From NCBI GenBank assembly GCA_037576195.1, contig CM075101.1, positions 34,534,001-34,598,000 on the forward strand: a DNA stretch of 64,000 nt, given 5' to 3'. The notes under the pieces were generated by a model. The model did no database searches and was not told the DNA's origin. It saw only the letters and a list, made by a program, of their open reading frames with translations. The DNA comes from Phytoseiulus persimilis. Lineage: Eukaryota; Arthropoda; Arachnida; Mesostigmata; Phytoseiidae. A program made the position numbers and the translations under genes. Shown in pieces: positions 14,101-26,300 of this stretch (the first letter of the stretch is position 1; every line of letters starts with the position of its first letter).

Positions 14101-15428
14101 CGCCCGTTCTCCGTTTCTGACTCTCCGGCTTTCCTTTCAGGCCTGACCCTTCCTGTGCGCGAGCTTCACTTGGTTCTTCCCCACTCTTCTCAGATGCGTC
14201 TCGCCCCCATACTCCCCGTTCGCCCTTCTCCGTCGTCCTTGTTGTCGTTCTCTGCGCCATTCATCCTAGCTTCTCTCCTGTTCATCCGCAAGCGCACGCG
14301 GCTCTACACAATCAGTGAATCACCGCGCGATTGATGGGAACACGGTACGCATTCGAATGTATTGATTCCCGTGAGCCAGACCGAATCGGATCGACTTGAG
14401 TCACTGTTTCAAATCGACACATTTTCCAAACCCTCCCAAATCGGGCATTCAAAAAGACGGCTCGAAAATGCCCGAGTCGACTCGGAGATTTGTTCCGGAT
14501 CTGGGCGAGTACTCGGTCCACTCATCATGAGAATCAGGGGTATATTCATCAGAGACGATTTCCGATGCGTGTGCTCGCTCGTCAAAGCGAGGCGTCGGCA
14601 TGACGAGAGCACGGCTGTGGCTTCTGGATCTGATTTCGAGTGACCAGCAGGCCTTGGTGACTAATTCGGCGAGACTTTCAAGGCTGTTGCTGTTTCACGT
14701 GAAGCCGTCACCGTCGAGCGGGCGAGGTTACCGAGACCTTCCATCGGAAACGATAGTCCGGTAATTCTACTCCCATCGGTTTGCACAGTGGCTCCTGTTT
14801 CTGTCGTGTGTTCCACCTAGTTGTATGAAGACACACAGTGTAGCGAATAGACTAGACAGCGATTGCTCAAATCGCGTCGGTCGACCGTTTACAACTGCGG
14901 AATAAAAGCTGGACCGACGGAACTCCACAGCGAGCGCCGGCGAGATTGAACCCATGCACAACGCCCCAACCCGACGGCAAAAGAATCAAAGTTGGGAGAG
15001 ATCCTCTGCATCTGACGATGACGCCGGCCCCGAGCTGAGCTAACACCCACACTGTCAGACGTTCTCGACTCTCGGTTCGATTTCGCTCCGCTATTCCTCC
15101 GTCAAACACGGAGTATCATGAAGTATCCTCCTCCGATGCCTCTTTAGTGAGTCAGCAAAGCCGATGAATACAAAGGGGTCCGTTCCGCCGCGAAAAATTG
15201 AAAGCGAGCTATCTCGAGCCGAACCCATCATTAGATGGATAGACGAAGAAGAGAATCGGGGAAAACTGATTTCGCTCACGGCAACTACCGTCAGCCATCA
15301 GGCGATTTAGGGTCGATTCTATCACTTGCCTTGTGTTCGATGAAGCTTTGCACTGTGTCCAAATCTCCGTTCTTGATGGCCCAGATGAACTTCTCCGACT
15401 TCTGCTCACCACCGGCCGGCGTCGCCAT
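8049..15428 (-). CDS. MTPN: Myotrophin / V-1, ankyrin-repeat capping-protein inhibitor (4 exons)
   Basis: Small cytosolic protein of ankyrin repeats. In the family it binds heterodimeric actin capping protein and stops it capping barbed ends, and it is also reported in NF-kB and growth signalling. Exons on the minus strand: 15428-15330, 12373-12260, 9517-9434, 8141-8049. All junctions are phase 0 and together encode 33+38+28+30 = 129 residues, then TAG; human myotrophin has 118. The order of blocks matches the family: FIWAIKNGDLDTVQSFIE (about 14-31), PLHHAADYGQ (about 46-55), ITPVLAAIWEGH (about 78-89), PDGLSYLEA (about 109-117). ATG 15428 is chosen because upstream in-frame starts are non-ATG; it adds a 12-residue N-terminal extension relative to vertebrates. 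Intron 1 uses a GC donor. The gene is convergent with NUP205. Identity is secure. Confidence 0.96.
8142..9433 (-). other. MTPN: MTPN intron 3
   Basis: A 1,292-bp GT-AG intron between exons 3 and 4. Open frames inside it (for example 8512-8856 and 8736-9053 on minus) show no recognisable protein. No repeat or RNA gene is seen. Confidence 0.85.
9434..9517 (-). CDS. MTPN: MTPN coding exon 3
   Basis: 84 nt, residues 72-99, with the third ankyrin repeat (GITPVLAAIWEGHTDCVNLL). The acceptor ends TTCCAG and the donor is GTGAGT. Confidence 0.95.
9518..12259 (-). other. MTPN: MTPN intron 2
   Basis: A 2,742-bp GT-AG intron. It contains a 187-codon plus-strand open frame at 9538-10101 that is rich in Ser, Arg and Glu and has no family resemblance; I treat it as chance. 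Nothing else is supportable. Confidence 0.85.
12260..12373 (-). CDS. MTPN: MTPN coding exon 2
   Basis: 114 nt, residues 34-71, carrying the ankyrin motif PLHHAADYGQADVVKYLL. It is bounded by an acceptor ending TTGCAG and a GTGAGT donor. The phase is 0 on both sides. Confidence 0.95.
12374..15329 (-). other. MTPN: MTPN intron 1 (GC-AG)
   Basis: A 2,956-bp first intron. On minus its donor reads GCAAGT directly after AAG, and its acceptor ends TTGCAG. First introns often carry enhancers, but I see no site I can name. It includes a pyrimidine-rich plus-strand tract, listed separately. Confidence 0.85.
14011..14260. repeat. Pyrimidine/purine-asymmetric tract in MTPN intron 1
   Basis: About 250 bp with strong strand asymmetry: the plus strand is dominated by C and T (CTTCT, CCTCC and TTCTC runs), and the sense strand of MTPN is accordingly GA-rich. 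It is not a clean tandem repeat. It leaves long open frames on both strands that I regard as side effects of the composition. Confidence 0.5.
15330..15428 (-). CDS. MTPN: MTPN coding exon 1
   Basis: Encodes residues 1-33, from ATG to the HK of the first ankyrin helix pair. The exon ends ...CACAAG and is followed by GCAAGT, a consensus GC donor. The nearby GT (15326-15325 on plus) would break the frame with exon 2, so the GC site is the only one that keeps the protein intact. Confidence 0.93.
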
Positions 15429-15560
15429 CGCTGCGTAGAGGGAATCGATTTCTTGGGAGTTACTCCCCGAAAGCACTAGAAACTCTTCTCAACTCGAGCG
15501 AAAACTCCCTCCTCTCGATTCCAGCCCGAGAGCCTATGTTTATATGGGTGGCGGTCAATC
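15429..15560 (-). promoter_or_regulatory. MTPN: MTPN 5' UTR and probable core promoter with TATA box
   Basis: On the minus strand a TATAAA lies at 15544-15539, about 111 bp upstream of the ATG. Transcription would therefore start near 15508-15515 and leave a 5' UTR of about 80-90 nt. The TATA match is direct; its use as the promoter is inferred from position only. Confidence 0.45.
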
Positions 15561-18500
15561 GGTCGCTCGGTTACTGAGGCTGGTCCTTAACTTCACTGAA
15601 GCTTTCGATAGCAGAAGCAGCCAGTGCACCGTGTGACAACAAACGGCAGCTCGGACGGCTAAGCAGCAGCAACAGCGGCGGCGAACTTCACGACAACGTC
15701 GACTGCTGGCTGTCAGCGCGCCGTCTGCTCGCCGATGATCGTCCGCCCCCTCTTCTCTTTCTCAAGGAGTTCTTTCCGGCTACACCGTGAGCCGTTCGAG
15801 CACTCAGGAAACCAGCTCATCCAGTCATGGGACGAGCAGCAAACAACGGCAAGCACTCGCTTGGACAACACGCGACTTTTGAATGGACGGCGCCAAACAA
15901 ATCTCCAAAGTCGGTACTTCAGCCAGTCAGTTGGTGGCAACAGGCAGCAGAGAGGCAAAAGGCACAGAATTCGGGATCCACGGGACCGCCACCGGCCGCT
16001 GTCGGCATGGAGAGGAGAATCCAAACGCCGCGCCGACCCCTTCTTTGGCCTTTTTGAACGGTCACTCCCGCGCCGTCTGCGATCGCCGTTGCCGTCGAAA
16101 GCTCGAAGCTCATCAGTTGGCATTCATTCGAAGCCGAGGCTCCTAACACGCCCGTTTAGAACATTCGTATTCGACCCTGATACGATTCCACCCGTTCGAA
16201 GCGTCTTCCTCTGAATCTGCAGATCGGCAACCGACTCTCTGAAGCTTCCTTGGCGGTGATGAAGCTGGCAGCAGGTGCCGACCGTGGCTCCGTCAAATCC
16301 TTCCTAATTCGAAGATATCAGCTCGGACGAAAAGGAAAACTCCTCAAAAGCCTGGAGCGAACCGACGAGCCACCCCAGACTCTAGAGGATAACTCTTCAC
16401 AGGCCTCGGAGGTTCTTCCTGAGATTCGCGACGAAATCACGTGGAAACGGTTTTCGAAAATCGCAGCTGCATCCGTGAGAAGTTCCACCGCTTCGTTTAC
16501 GTGTGCTCAAGTTGTTCAAACGTTTCTTTCCAGCACTCGGGCGGGATCCGCTCGGCTTTTTTCGGGAACTCTTCGGAGCGTTATTGTTTTCATGCTCGTG
16601 CGTGACTCCGTTCAAACTCGTGAGATATGTTCACACTGCTCTCGACAATGAAGAATGAATCATCAGAAAAATATTTGAACGAGAGCTGAGATGGAACAAA
16701 ACGGAACGTTCCACGATGCGGAAGATTCTTCGCTGTGTCACGAAATCCAAATGCTTTGAGAACGACGAGCGAGCTGTGCGAAGGAGCCACGCAGTATCAA
16801 TGGCTCACAAGCTTCAGACGAGAATCATGAGCCCTCCGTCGGAAACGTTTAGGACTAGTGTTGATCATAAATGATCCGCTGATACACGCAGTTGGTTTTG
16901 GTTGTTTGGTGCTTAGGAATTGTTTCCTCCGGCGAGAGCGTTTCAAGCTGCCGATCGTACCTGGTGGAATTTTCAAAAACGCTCCGGAGGCAGAATCATC
17001 CTCGGCGGCCGCTCCGGTTCTGTCGATGCTGAACAGGTTCGAATGAAAGGAGGGATCGCAAGGATCGGTGAAACTCGTCCGGTCAGCATCATTTCCTGTC
17101 TAGGTGTCTCAATTCGGGCGAACGAGCCTCCCTAATCAGAGTTTTCTCAGAGGCAGAAGATCGAGCCGGCGCTCTATCTGGATGAAACTCGCTCGGCGGG
17201 AGCGCCGGCGACTCCCGGTTTGCGAAGTTTGCAGCGGAAAAAAAATCAGACCATTCTAGAGGGGAATTCCCGGAACGTGTGGAAGAGACTTTCCGAATGA
17301 TTGTTCATCGGTTGGAGTCGGGAGCTGGCGACGGTCGATCAATAGCGACGTCGGATAGAGCCAATGACGGCGCTCGCTGGTGGTCGTCGACTACTTCTAC
17401 CACCAATCATTGGCTGGAGACAGCTCTTTCCCTCTAGCCGGGAACCTCTCGTCCTCTCAGCGCCTGTGACTCGTTTCCCTTTATTTCTCTGTAATTCGCA
17501 GCGAAGACTGACTGCTCTTTCGAAAAGAGAGAATGAAATTCCACACGATATCGAATCTAGGCAAGCGATAGCTCTGTGGTCGGGTCCTCTTTTCCCGGAC
17601 GCGTCGGGAGCTTTCCCGTAGGACCCTCATGTTCCTGTTCCGATAGAGCGCTCGCCCGATCCGTGCGTTCGGTCGATTTCCAAACAGTTTTGAAGTGTAG
17701 AAGACCGGCTCGGAGAATCTGCGGTAGCGACGAGCGGATAAGCTCCGGGGCCATTGGCGGGATGCCTTTCATCTGACCGCACCGGGCTGCTACGGTGATT
17801 GCTTCCCCCGTAGCTCTCCCCGGAGTTCGTTCGTGGGCATCATCGAGGACGCGATGGAACTCTTAGAGGATCTCATCCTGCACATCGACACGTGTTGGAG
17901 TTGGAACGAGAAACAACGGAAACATTCGCTCTCGTTCTCAACGAGTCGAGACATGCAAAAAAGCATCGCGTCCGCCAATCCTCCGAAAAGAAGCCCTCCG
18001 ATCCATCGTCATCGACTTCGATCAGTATCCCCGCACTCCTCTGATGTCTGTTTCCCTCCAAGAGCAGATTTCGTTCTCACAGAGGCCAGCTTCGGAAGCA
18101 ATGGTGAGCCGAGGAATTTCCGGACATCGTTTGGAGTGATGTCGCCTGCATGGGCATGTGTCTCGAGCAACAGTAAGAATTAGAACTCCTCATTTCGAAT
18201 GAGCGAATTGGATACCCAATATCGTGAATCATTCGGTGGGTGCGCAAGCTCTCGACGCCCGCGAGCTTTGCCACTGTTTATTGCCCTCTACAGCTCATAC
18301 ATGACTTGCTCATTGGAACTGGCAACTCTCTTGAGGCCGTCGGTCTGTGTCTCACTCAGCCCTCGAGAATGAGCGAGGAGGAGAGTGTCCTCTCGGTTTC
18401 AGAAACCCATCAATCGTCTAATAATAACATATATCCTGTAATCTGAGTCATTCGAAATCTTTGGAACACCCAAGCTTAGGGGAAATCCTCCGATTCGATG

Positions 18501-21500
18501 CTTGAATGCCTGAAGACGAAGGAACGATACTTCGGAGTGGATCCATCCTTGGGGAGTCGGATGCTGGGGACACTGCATTATGCTCGCCACGCCATCGGAA
18601 ACTGTGAGGATACCCTGAGGGGAACTTTTCGCTTGGGAGCTTGTGCTCACCCAGGGAACTCCATCAGAGGCGCGAGCGCCAGATGGTGAAATAACATCGT
18701 ACATGCACGAACGTAGAAGAGAGTTTGTTATTTGCGGTTAGGGGTCAGTGTCCCGATAGGTATAGCTGATCCACCAGTTCAGAGAGACAAAGCTGCATCC
18801 AGTACGAATGTAGCTCCCTGCGCATAGTTCTCGTGCAACTCCACTTAAACGTGCGCTGCGTTCCCTGATCGCTTCGTAGGCGGATACGTTCGGAATCGTT
18901 CAAACGTTTCTCTTCCTTTCGCACGATTGCGTACGTGACCAGGTTCTCGCAAAGAGTCTCTGGCCTTGTAGATGAGAACGGAATGGATTCTAATTCGGGG
19001 ACAATGTATGTGCGCATCAGACTGCCAGGGGAGGACTGTCCCCCTCAGGACTGCGGCGATGAGACTCGGAGCGAAGACGCGACCGCAGGCTCGCTGCGGC
19101 CCTCCGCGGCCCCCCAGGGAAACAAAAGCGCACAAAAACGAAAACGAAGAAAGGAAGGGTCACAGCCTGGTCTTCCAAGTTTCACTCCGTTTTCTCCCTT
19201 GCGAGTTAAACAATACAATACATTGATTTTGAAAAGGACCAAAGGCTTTTCGTTCCTCGCGCATTCTTCTCTTCTTGAGGCAGTTCGCGTAGCCAACGAG
19301 CCCACCGGCCGTGCGCCGCGCTGATTTGCCCGCCCATCCAGTCCGGGCGTCGGTTGCCTCTCGGCCTCCATGCCGTTTGGGGCCGCGTGCGCGGAGAAAT
19401 TGAAATTGTCACTCCGTCAGCCGCTCGCTCAAACGTGCGTGCTTTCCTTGAGCACCGGGACGTGCTTCCAGGATTTGGGATTAGCGTTCCTCCGCGCCTG
19501 TCCCGAGAAGACAAACGACAAAAGAATGCTCCGTAAACAGTATAGGAAGCGTTCAAAATACTCGTTCTGACCGAACACTCGTTTTGATAGGCTACGAGCA
19601 TCCATCCGAGTCGAGAACAGCGCTGACTCTACCAAAGGCAGTTTAGATCCCGTGGGATTTCCGACAACAGTTTCAATTCCCTGTTGGAATCAGTGGCTAG
19701 CTGATAGAGTGGTCCGGATGCCAGCCACTTGAATGGGTCGCTGATTTCCTAGCAGGAGAAGTCGTTACCGCGACAAGCGAACCTGCGGCACGTCGCGAAG
19801 AATCCTCAGATAAATGAATCACGCCCGGCCCGTCGCCCATCAGAACGATGCACCGAGGGAGGGAAATGAAAAGACTCTGAACAGTAGAATTCGAAGTTTC
19901 TCAAATTCCGATTTAGACAGTGTCGCGAGATTGTGCTTCATGTGGATGGAAGTTCCCCAGGACGAGGAATTGCTGTGGGGATTCGGTTGTCCGCCTCGTG
20001 GTACCTTACTCCTCGAGGTGGGCTAGTGGCGCCTCAATCTCTTCAATTTGTGCAATGTTTGGCAACTACTCCTACGAGTTCTCTTGCAAAAATATCTTGC
20101 ACGTTGGAGCAACTACACCGAAGCCATTCTACGCTGCCACCCGTCGCCGTGCTTTTTGCCCCGCGTTTCCGTTGAGTTCCTCCTTGACTACTGGAGGAAG
20201 TGCCAGAGTGAAACAATGGCGGCGAGCTCGTCACCGAGCCGTTCAAGCATCGCCATCTTGTTTCGAATATTTCTGTGGAGCTCGATCGTCCCGGCACGAA
20301 TCCGCGAAGATGTGGCTCTCCTCCACGTTGTCCGAACGGAACAAGGTCTGGAGTTTATATCGACGCAACGCCGACAGGTTGCGCTTGAGGACAAACACTC
20401 AAAGTCATGGGCGCCTATAAGTGGCCATCGGCCTCAACGCCGAGTTGAATAAATAACAGCTCGAAGTCCCCAAAGTTTGATTTATTATAGGAATGTTTCA
20501 AAATTCAAATCCGTGGGCTTTAGGGCAAAGTGTGAGTTCGCGTTTCGAGAACGAAAACGAGCTGGCTGGCGAGCGAGCAAACCAACGACCCAGTCAGCCA
20601 ACCCGGCAGCCAGCCATCTTAGAGCGGAAAGAAGGAGAAGGGGCTTGGAGCACTTTTGGGATATTCATCCACTTAGGGAAAGAGGCTTTCTGGGAAGAAC
20701 AAAAAAGCTCGAGCTCTTCTCCAACCCCATCAAAATCACCGGCGGCGAGTGGGCCAGCCAAACAGTCATTCGGCCAACCGGTCATGTACTCATCCAGTTG
20801 ACCTGCCACAAGGTCGTCCACAATTCACTCCACACGGAGCTTCATTAAAGTTCCATGCCGCAACCAAGCGACACAATGAAGTAGCATTTAATTAGCGTAT
20901 CACACGTCTGAGTCGGGAAATATGTCTCGTGAACATCGGAGTGAGAACATCATTCCTGAACACTGCGGCAACGAAAGATTCACAGCGGAACCGACTTGCA
21001 ATGGAACTCCGCACTGCGGAACGTTCCAATAAAAGTTAGCGCCAGTATCCCCGACAGCAGTGTTAAAAGGGAATTTTGCAACACCCCGGAGTTTGATTCA
21101 GTACGCCGTGAGCCTCCGGAAGCGCTGAGCTCGAATTCGGCTCGAGAGCCCCCGACAGGGATTTCCCCTTCGGAGCCTTGCGAAGGAATGAAAATAATCT
21201 GAGTCACACATTATTCCACAATGTGATTCTGGCTTTGCTTTACTGTCAAGACGAGCTCCGCCTGAGCCGTGCCGCCGGCGAGAACGTAAAACAATGGCGA
21301 CTAGCAGAGGCTGGACCGCCGCGCCGCCGCCGTTTTTGTCTATGGATCATTCTCAGAGCCGTCTCGGTTTTTCCGCTTTTCTTCTCAACTCGTTCCGAAC
21401 TTGAGATCCGTCCATCTGGAACACACGAGGGAGCCTCAAAATTCACATCACTGTCGTGCTATTAGACGACATCGCATAGATATTAGACGATTATTCGTGA

Positions 21501-22341
21501 CGACGAACACTGAACTCTTCCTCCTCGATTGAAGCTGACACCGGTTCAGTGGGGAGCGCGATTCTCTGCCCAAACCACTGACAGGACAACGATCTGGGGA
21601 TGATATACTGGGGAATGATGAGCGGAGCATTTGGATGTGTGAGCGTGAGATGGATTTTGCCCCCACGGTTGATGTTCAAATTTAATGCATTTCACAGCCA
21701 ATGTGAATCGACCCTGATCGGCGTCTTGTCATCCGCGGGATAAGGAAACTTTGAGGAATCATCGTTGAAAAATGCTAGAGACCGAGCTTCCAACCGAGAT
21801 TCGCGTTGAGGGGGGTCACGATTGAATCATTTGGAAATAGCAGGAAGGCTAATTAACCAAAAGTCAACTCGAGCCAGAGTCGGAGACGCTAGAGCTGGGA
21901 GAAATGGAACATGAAGTGCAAGAGAGCGATTGTGAGTGACTTAGCGGGCTCGGTGGTATCTGTTGGTAGCAAAACATGTTCGACCCCTCATAACAAGTCA
22001 ACCGGCTTGCAGAGGACCTATGTATATGTATATGTCTCCGCTGCGATTCGGGCAGCACCCAGGAGAGTTCCCGGTCCGAGCCGCAGTTTGAGTGATGGAT
22101 TGTGAGCTTTTCGGTCATGGGATCTCAGCGCTTCGGAGAACGGAATTATCAGTTGCAATTGGTGACGTGAACTGAAATCTCATACATCTCTCCGCAGTTT
22201 TTTATTTCATTCAACACTCTGATTGTATTGCTCATCGTAAATCAACCCTGCGCAATCCAGCCGCACGTCAGGTTCTCCGAGCTGTGCGGTAATCGGAATG
22301 CCCCGTCGGTACATCCCAGTTTCGGGCCTCCAGCTGATAGG
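15561..22341. other. Intergenic stretch, no supportable gene
   Basis: Upstream of MTPN I see no conserved protein, RNA gene or clear mobile element. The longest frames (15735-16214, 19920-20420, 16250-16651 on plus) are Ser/Arg-rich or unassignable. CCAGC/CCAAC-like short motifs recur loosely near 20560-20800 without forming a tandem array. Confidence 0.5.
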
Positions 22342-22379
22342 CAGTGGCGTCTACGGAAACCTCGGTTGGGGGGGGGGGC
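22342..22379 (+). mobile_element. Possible DNA-transposon terminus (CAGTGGCG type)
   Basis: The sequence starts CAGTGGCGTCTACGG and runs into an 11-G tract (22368-22378). CAGTGGCG followed by a G-run is a common terminus style of arthropod hAT-like and MITE elements. I found no matching opposite end, so this may be a decayed fragment or chance. Confidence 0.25.
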
Positions 22380-22941
22380 GGCGCAAAGCAAAAGAACATG
22401 GTGACTACTCAGAACGGTAGAATGCGTATTCGAATGATAATTCAATATGTAGGTCAAAAAAAATCCAATGTTTCAGTGCATTTTTGTTAAGAGCGCTGCC
22501 GCAGATCCTGACTCTGGGCGGCTTGCGAATGAGAACTGCTGCTAAACGGAATACTGAATTCTTCATTATACCGATTGGTCATCAAAATGGTGACCGAAAA
22601 ACCGTGCTGCCCGGAGAACGGGAGCGCCACGCTCGGAGTGGAATCCCGGAGTCCTCCGGAATCGAGCTGAATCTGATCAGCCCCGAGATAGGATCGTGTG
22701 TTGGATCACCCACCCCCCTTGTACGCGCCATTGCTGATAGGGTACTCATGGATCGAGCTATCTGGACATCGTTGGGCTCGTCTCCATCCTTGCCAGGGAA
22801 TGGCTAACTTATGTGATCGGGAGACTCATGTGATACATTTCTATCTGCTTCTCAAGAAATCCGTCGTCAAAAGTTTCTCTCCACCTCCTTTGCCCTCTAA
22901 CTTTAGTTTTTCGCTTTGACTTCTCAGTAAGGGCCGGAATA

Positions 22942-23372
22942 AGGGCCCATCGAAGGAATCGATTCGGGAAGCTTAAAATGCTCATATCTCGAGAACGAGT
23001 GGAGCTACAGCGTCGATAGAAAAACCATTGTGAAGCTTCGTAAAAGTATGGAACCAATCTGAGCACACTTTTACGAGTCTGGAAGGGTGATTCCGGGATC
23101 GATCTAGGAAAAAACCGCGCCACCGCATATGTTCAGCTGTTGATTCCTTGGCCTCGCAAACTCCTCCTTCTGGGGTAACCAGTGAGTTTTCCATTCTCCT
23201 CGACTGAAGAAGGGGTCTCCGCGACCCCCTGCCTACGGCATTCACTAGGCGTTGCAAAGAGCTCCACGATGGTTTTTTCTTTTTCAACGGCGCTATATAG
23301 CTCCACTCATTCTCGAGATATAAGCATTTTAAGTTTTCGAAAATCAATTTTCCTTGTGAGGTCGATGCCCCC
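22942..23372. repeat. Inverted pair of ~100-bp repeats around a ~220-bp spacer
   Basis: The left arm is about 22942-23038 and the right arm about 23261-23372, in opposite orientation. Both share a core that reads TTAAAATGCT(C/T)ATATCTC then GAGAA(C/T)GAGTGGAGCTA. On either side are further matches such as CCAT(T/C)GTG(A/G)AGCT and GGGC(C/A)CATCGA. Identity in the core is high but indels occur outside it, so these are two diverged copies of one dispersed repeat rather than a fresh hairpin. Confidence 0.7.
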
Positions 23373-26300
23373 TATGTCATCCCAGCTGAATCCCCTTCGT
23401 GTGGATCGCAAGGTGGGTGCATGAGCCTCCTTATCGAGTACTGGGGAACTAAATTTGAGAACTGCGTTAGAGGGATCGAGGAGACGGAGAGAGAAACTTT
23501 CGACGAAAGATTTCCTAAGAAGGACATAGGAAAGTACCCGACCACATGAGCCTTAACTCCAGTTCCCACCATGAGGTGCCGTAACCTTGTCAGTCCGAGC
23601 TCCGAAAAAAAAAATCGAGAAAACCACAAGGAAGACTGTGGTTCGAAGTAGCGGCCCCTAGCCGCGAAATTCTAAATTGTCTACAATCACATATCAGGCT
23701 CCCCTCTGAAGCGAGGTTCGAAGATTCGCTTCGGCCTCTATGTGAGAACTGTTCCGGTGTAATACAGACCCGATCCCTCCAGCGTCATAGTTTCAAAGAA
23801 TTCCTAGGGAACGTTCTCATCAGGATGCTCTCGAGCCTTGGATTGAGTCCGCGGCTCAAACACCTCATGCGATGTCGAGCCGACCAGCGCTGGTATCAGC
23901 GCCGAGGAAATCGGCTGCGCTGGAACTGATTCGCGCTGAAATCGCCCTGTACCGAGACTGCCCAGTTCACCTGCAAATGGTTGAACCTCACCAACTCACG
24001 ACCACTCAACGAGAATCGGGATCCAGCGTCATCTCCAAACCGTCAATTACGGCCAGAAGCGTCGGGTTTCAATCTTTCCACCGGAATGACCCTAATCAGA
24101 AGGGATGAGCTCAGACGCATGATGAGATCGATAAACCCAAAATCAAACGCGATCCAGGACGATCACCACTTGTTCCTGCCAAAATTTGCGAGCGGTAGTC
24201 TTCGTATTCCATCTCTGAGTGCGACTCCGAACATATTGGGAGTCTTCGACGGAGAAAGAGGAACATGGCAGGCTTCAGCGTTCGCATCGATTCCATTGAT
24301 CCAGTGTTCGCTGTCCCTGATCGACCACGGCGAGAGGAAAAAGGGTGGCGACACATTAATTCTAGATTAGCGAATTCCGAACTTTTTTGCTTGTCGTTAG
24401 TTGCTCCTCCGCCTGCACTGTGAGTCCAGTACAACGGCCCACAGTGTCGCTTAGCTCGAGAGAACAGTTGATTCCAGTAAACCCCGGGAAGGCTTGCATG
24501 AGGGTTCCGTCAAGTTCCTCCCAGCAAAGCAGGAAGGCAAGGGGTGACATCTAGTGACTCAGGATCTGAGCTCTCCAAACAGCTCGCCACTGGAAGGGAG
24601 ATAAGATATCTGTTCATGGAGCAAGCCAGGCTGGCTTTCACTCTGTGATTGACTGAAGACCGCTTCAGCCTCCTCATTCCATATAGCAAAGCGCGAGGGC
24701 AGCCAGCCGACGTCCCACGCTGGGAGTCGGTTTCTCATCCACATCGACCTCAACCATCGCGTTGTCCATAAGAAGTCACTCAGCCGCTTTCTCGCAGGCC
24801 ATTGACGCCTACAGGGGCCATTACGAGAGGATAAAAGCATGTGCGACTCGTCGTACTCCGGCCCTCGCTAGCCCCGCGCACTTCCCTCCTGCGTTCGTCC
24901 GCCCGTCTGCCCTCGAGTTCCGTCGTTCCCCCTGAACTCCAACATACTTTCGCATTTATGAGAATAACGGACAACCAAGCGAGGGAACGACGGTCGATGG
25001 ATTCCGGCAACAAAGAGAACAAGGATTCCTGGCGCGTTCACTCCTTCGTTGTCAGAGCTCCGTTCTCAGAAATGCTGGAAGAGCACCCGTCGGAGCGAGC
25101 ACGATTCGTGTTCCTCTGGAAATCGCTCAGAGAACACTCGAAGCATTCCATGAGGAGGGCTCAGAATCTTAGGATGTCATGCCTGACTCCTGTAACGAAT
25201 GAACCTACGATCCCATGTTCTTGACGATACGAATTACCGAAACAACTCCTGTTGCTGAAGATCGTTTGAAAGGAGATCATCCAGGCGCTCGTTGTCGGGG
25301 AAATTATCACTGGATCAAACTCCGGCCGCGGCAGAGGGTGAACGTCGTGTCTACAGTTTTCGGGACACCTAGAGGCTTGAAGCCCTGGCAGCATTCTCCG
25401 TCGTCGGCACGAAGTCCTCGTTAGGATGATAACCCACATGGTTAGTGAGATAGCAGTATCGGGATAAGCGACAACCTTACAGGAAATTAATTCCTCTACA
25501 TCCACTGCCATATCAACAAGTGGTGTTGGTTGACGCGGCAGGTTTCGGGGAGGAAGGAGCTCCTCGGAGGTTATGGCGAATAAGGGTTCCAACGGACGAC
25601 CCGGGAGGTACGACGCAGTCCTGTCCGGGGCTCGCTCATCCTGGGCAGCTCCTATTCCTGCTCCTTTCCCCGAGACCTTCCTTCCAACATCCGTTCCTGC
25701 CTCCCACCCGTCGTCTGCACCCACTGTTCCCCCTGGGGTCTTCCTTAGTGCCTTCTTTGATGTTTTTCCTCATTTCACGAGCTCGCAACTGCAGGAAGTC
25801 ACTCCGGCAGAATGCTCAAAGCAGGCATGGCAGAGTATTTGTGTCCCCCTATATCTTCAATCGCGGAGCCACATTGAACTTCGCTTGTGTCACACGAAAG
25901 AGTCGACCAGGAATCATGCAGCGGGTGTTCACTGAGTTTACTCGGCCATCTCTCGAGAGGGCATTCCTTTCTTCTCCGTGCCGCTCACCCCGAGTTCGGT
26001 TCGAACTCTGCTTCTTTCGCGCGGACGACTCGCTACTTTCCATCCGCCGCCCTGTTTCCCGCGGCCCTACAGGAAGTCCACCGATCGGACTTTGATACTC
26101 TCTGAACGAATCCCTCCATCAACATCCAGGGCCAACGAAGCAGCCCCTTGTTTTGCTATTTCTTGAAGGCTTTCGAGAAATTGTGTGTCGTTCAGAGCGG
26201 ATTAGCTCCACTCGTTGATACGGCGCCGGTACATTCGATGCGAGTTCCCGATTTTCGGTGTTCAGAAGATCGAGCAACCCTATGTGCTCCTCTCCTCAAG

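Noticed and set aside
16250..16651. Frame starting AVMKLAAGADRGSVKSFLIRR that faintly recalls a linker-histone-type winged helix
   Set aside because: The residues do not fit the globular H1 pattern, and the frame degenerates into Ser/Thr-rich sequence with no splice or promoter support.
25161..26095. Two long overlapping frames on opposite strands (187 and 191 codons)
   Set aside because: Mutual shadows in a C/T-rich stretch, with no motif and low-complexity composition.
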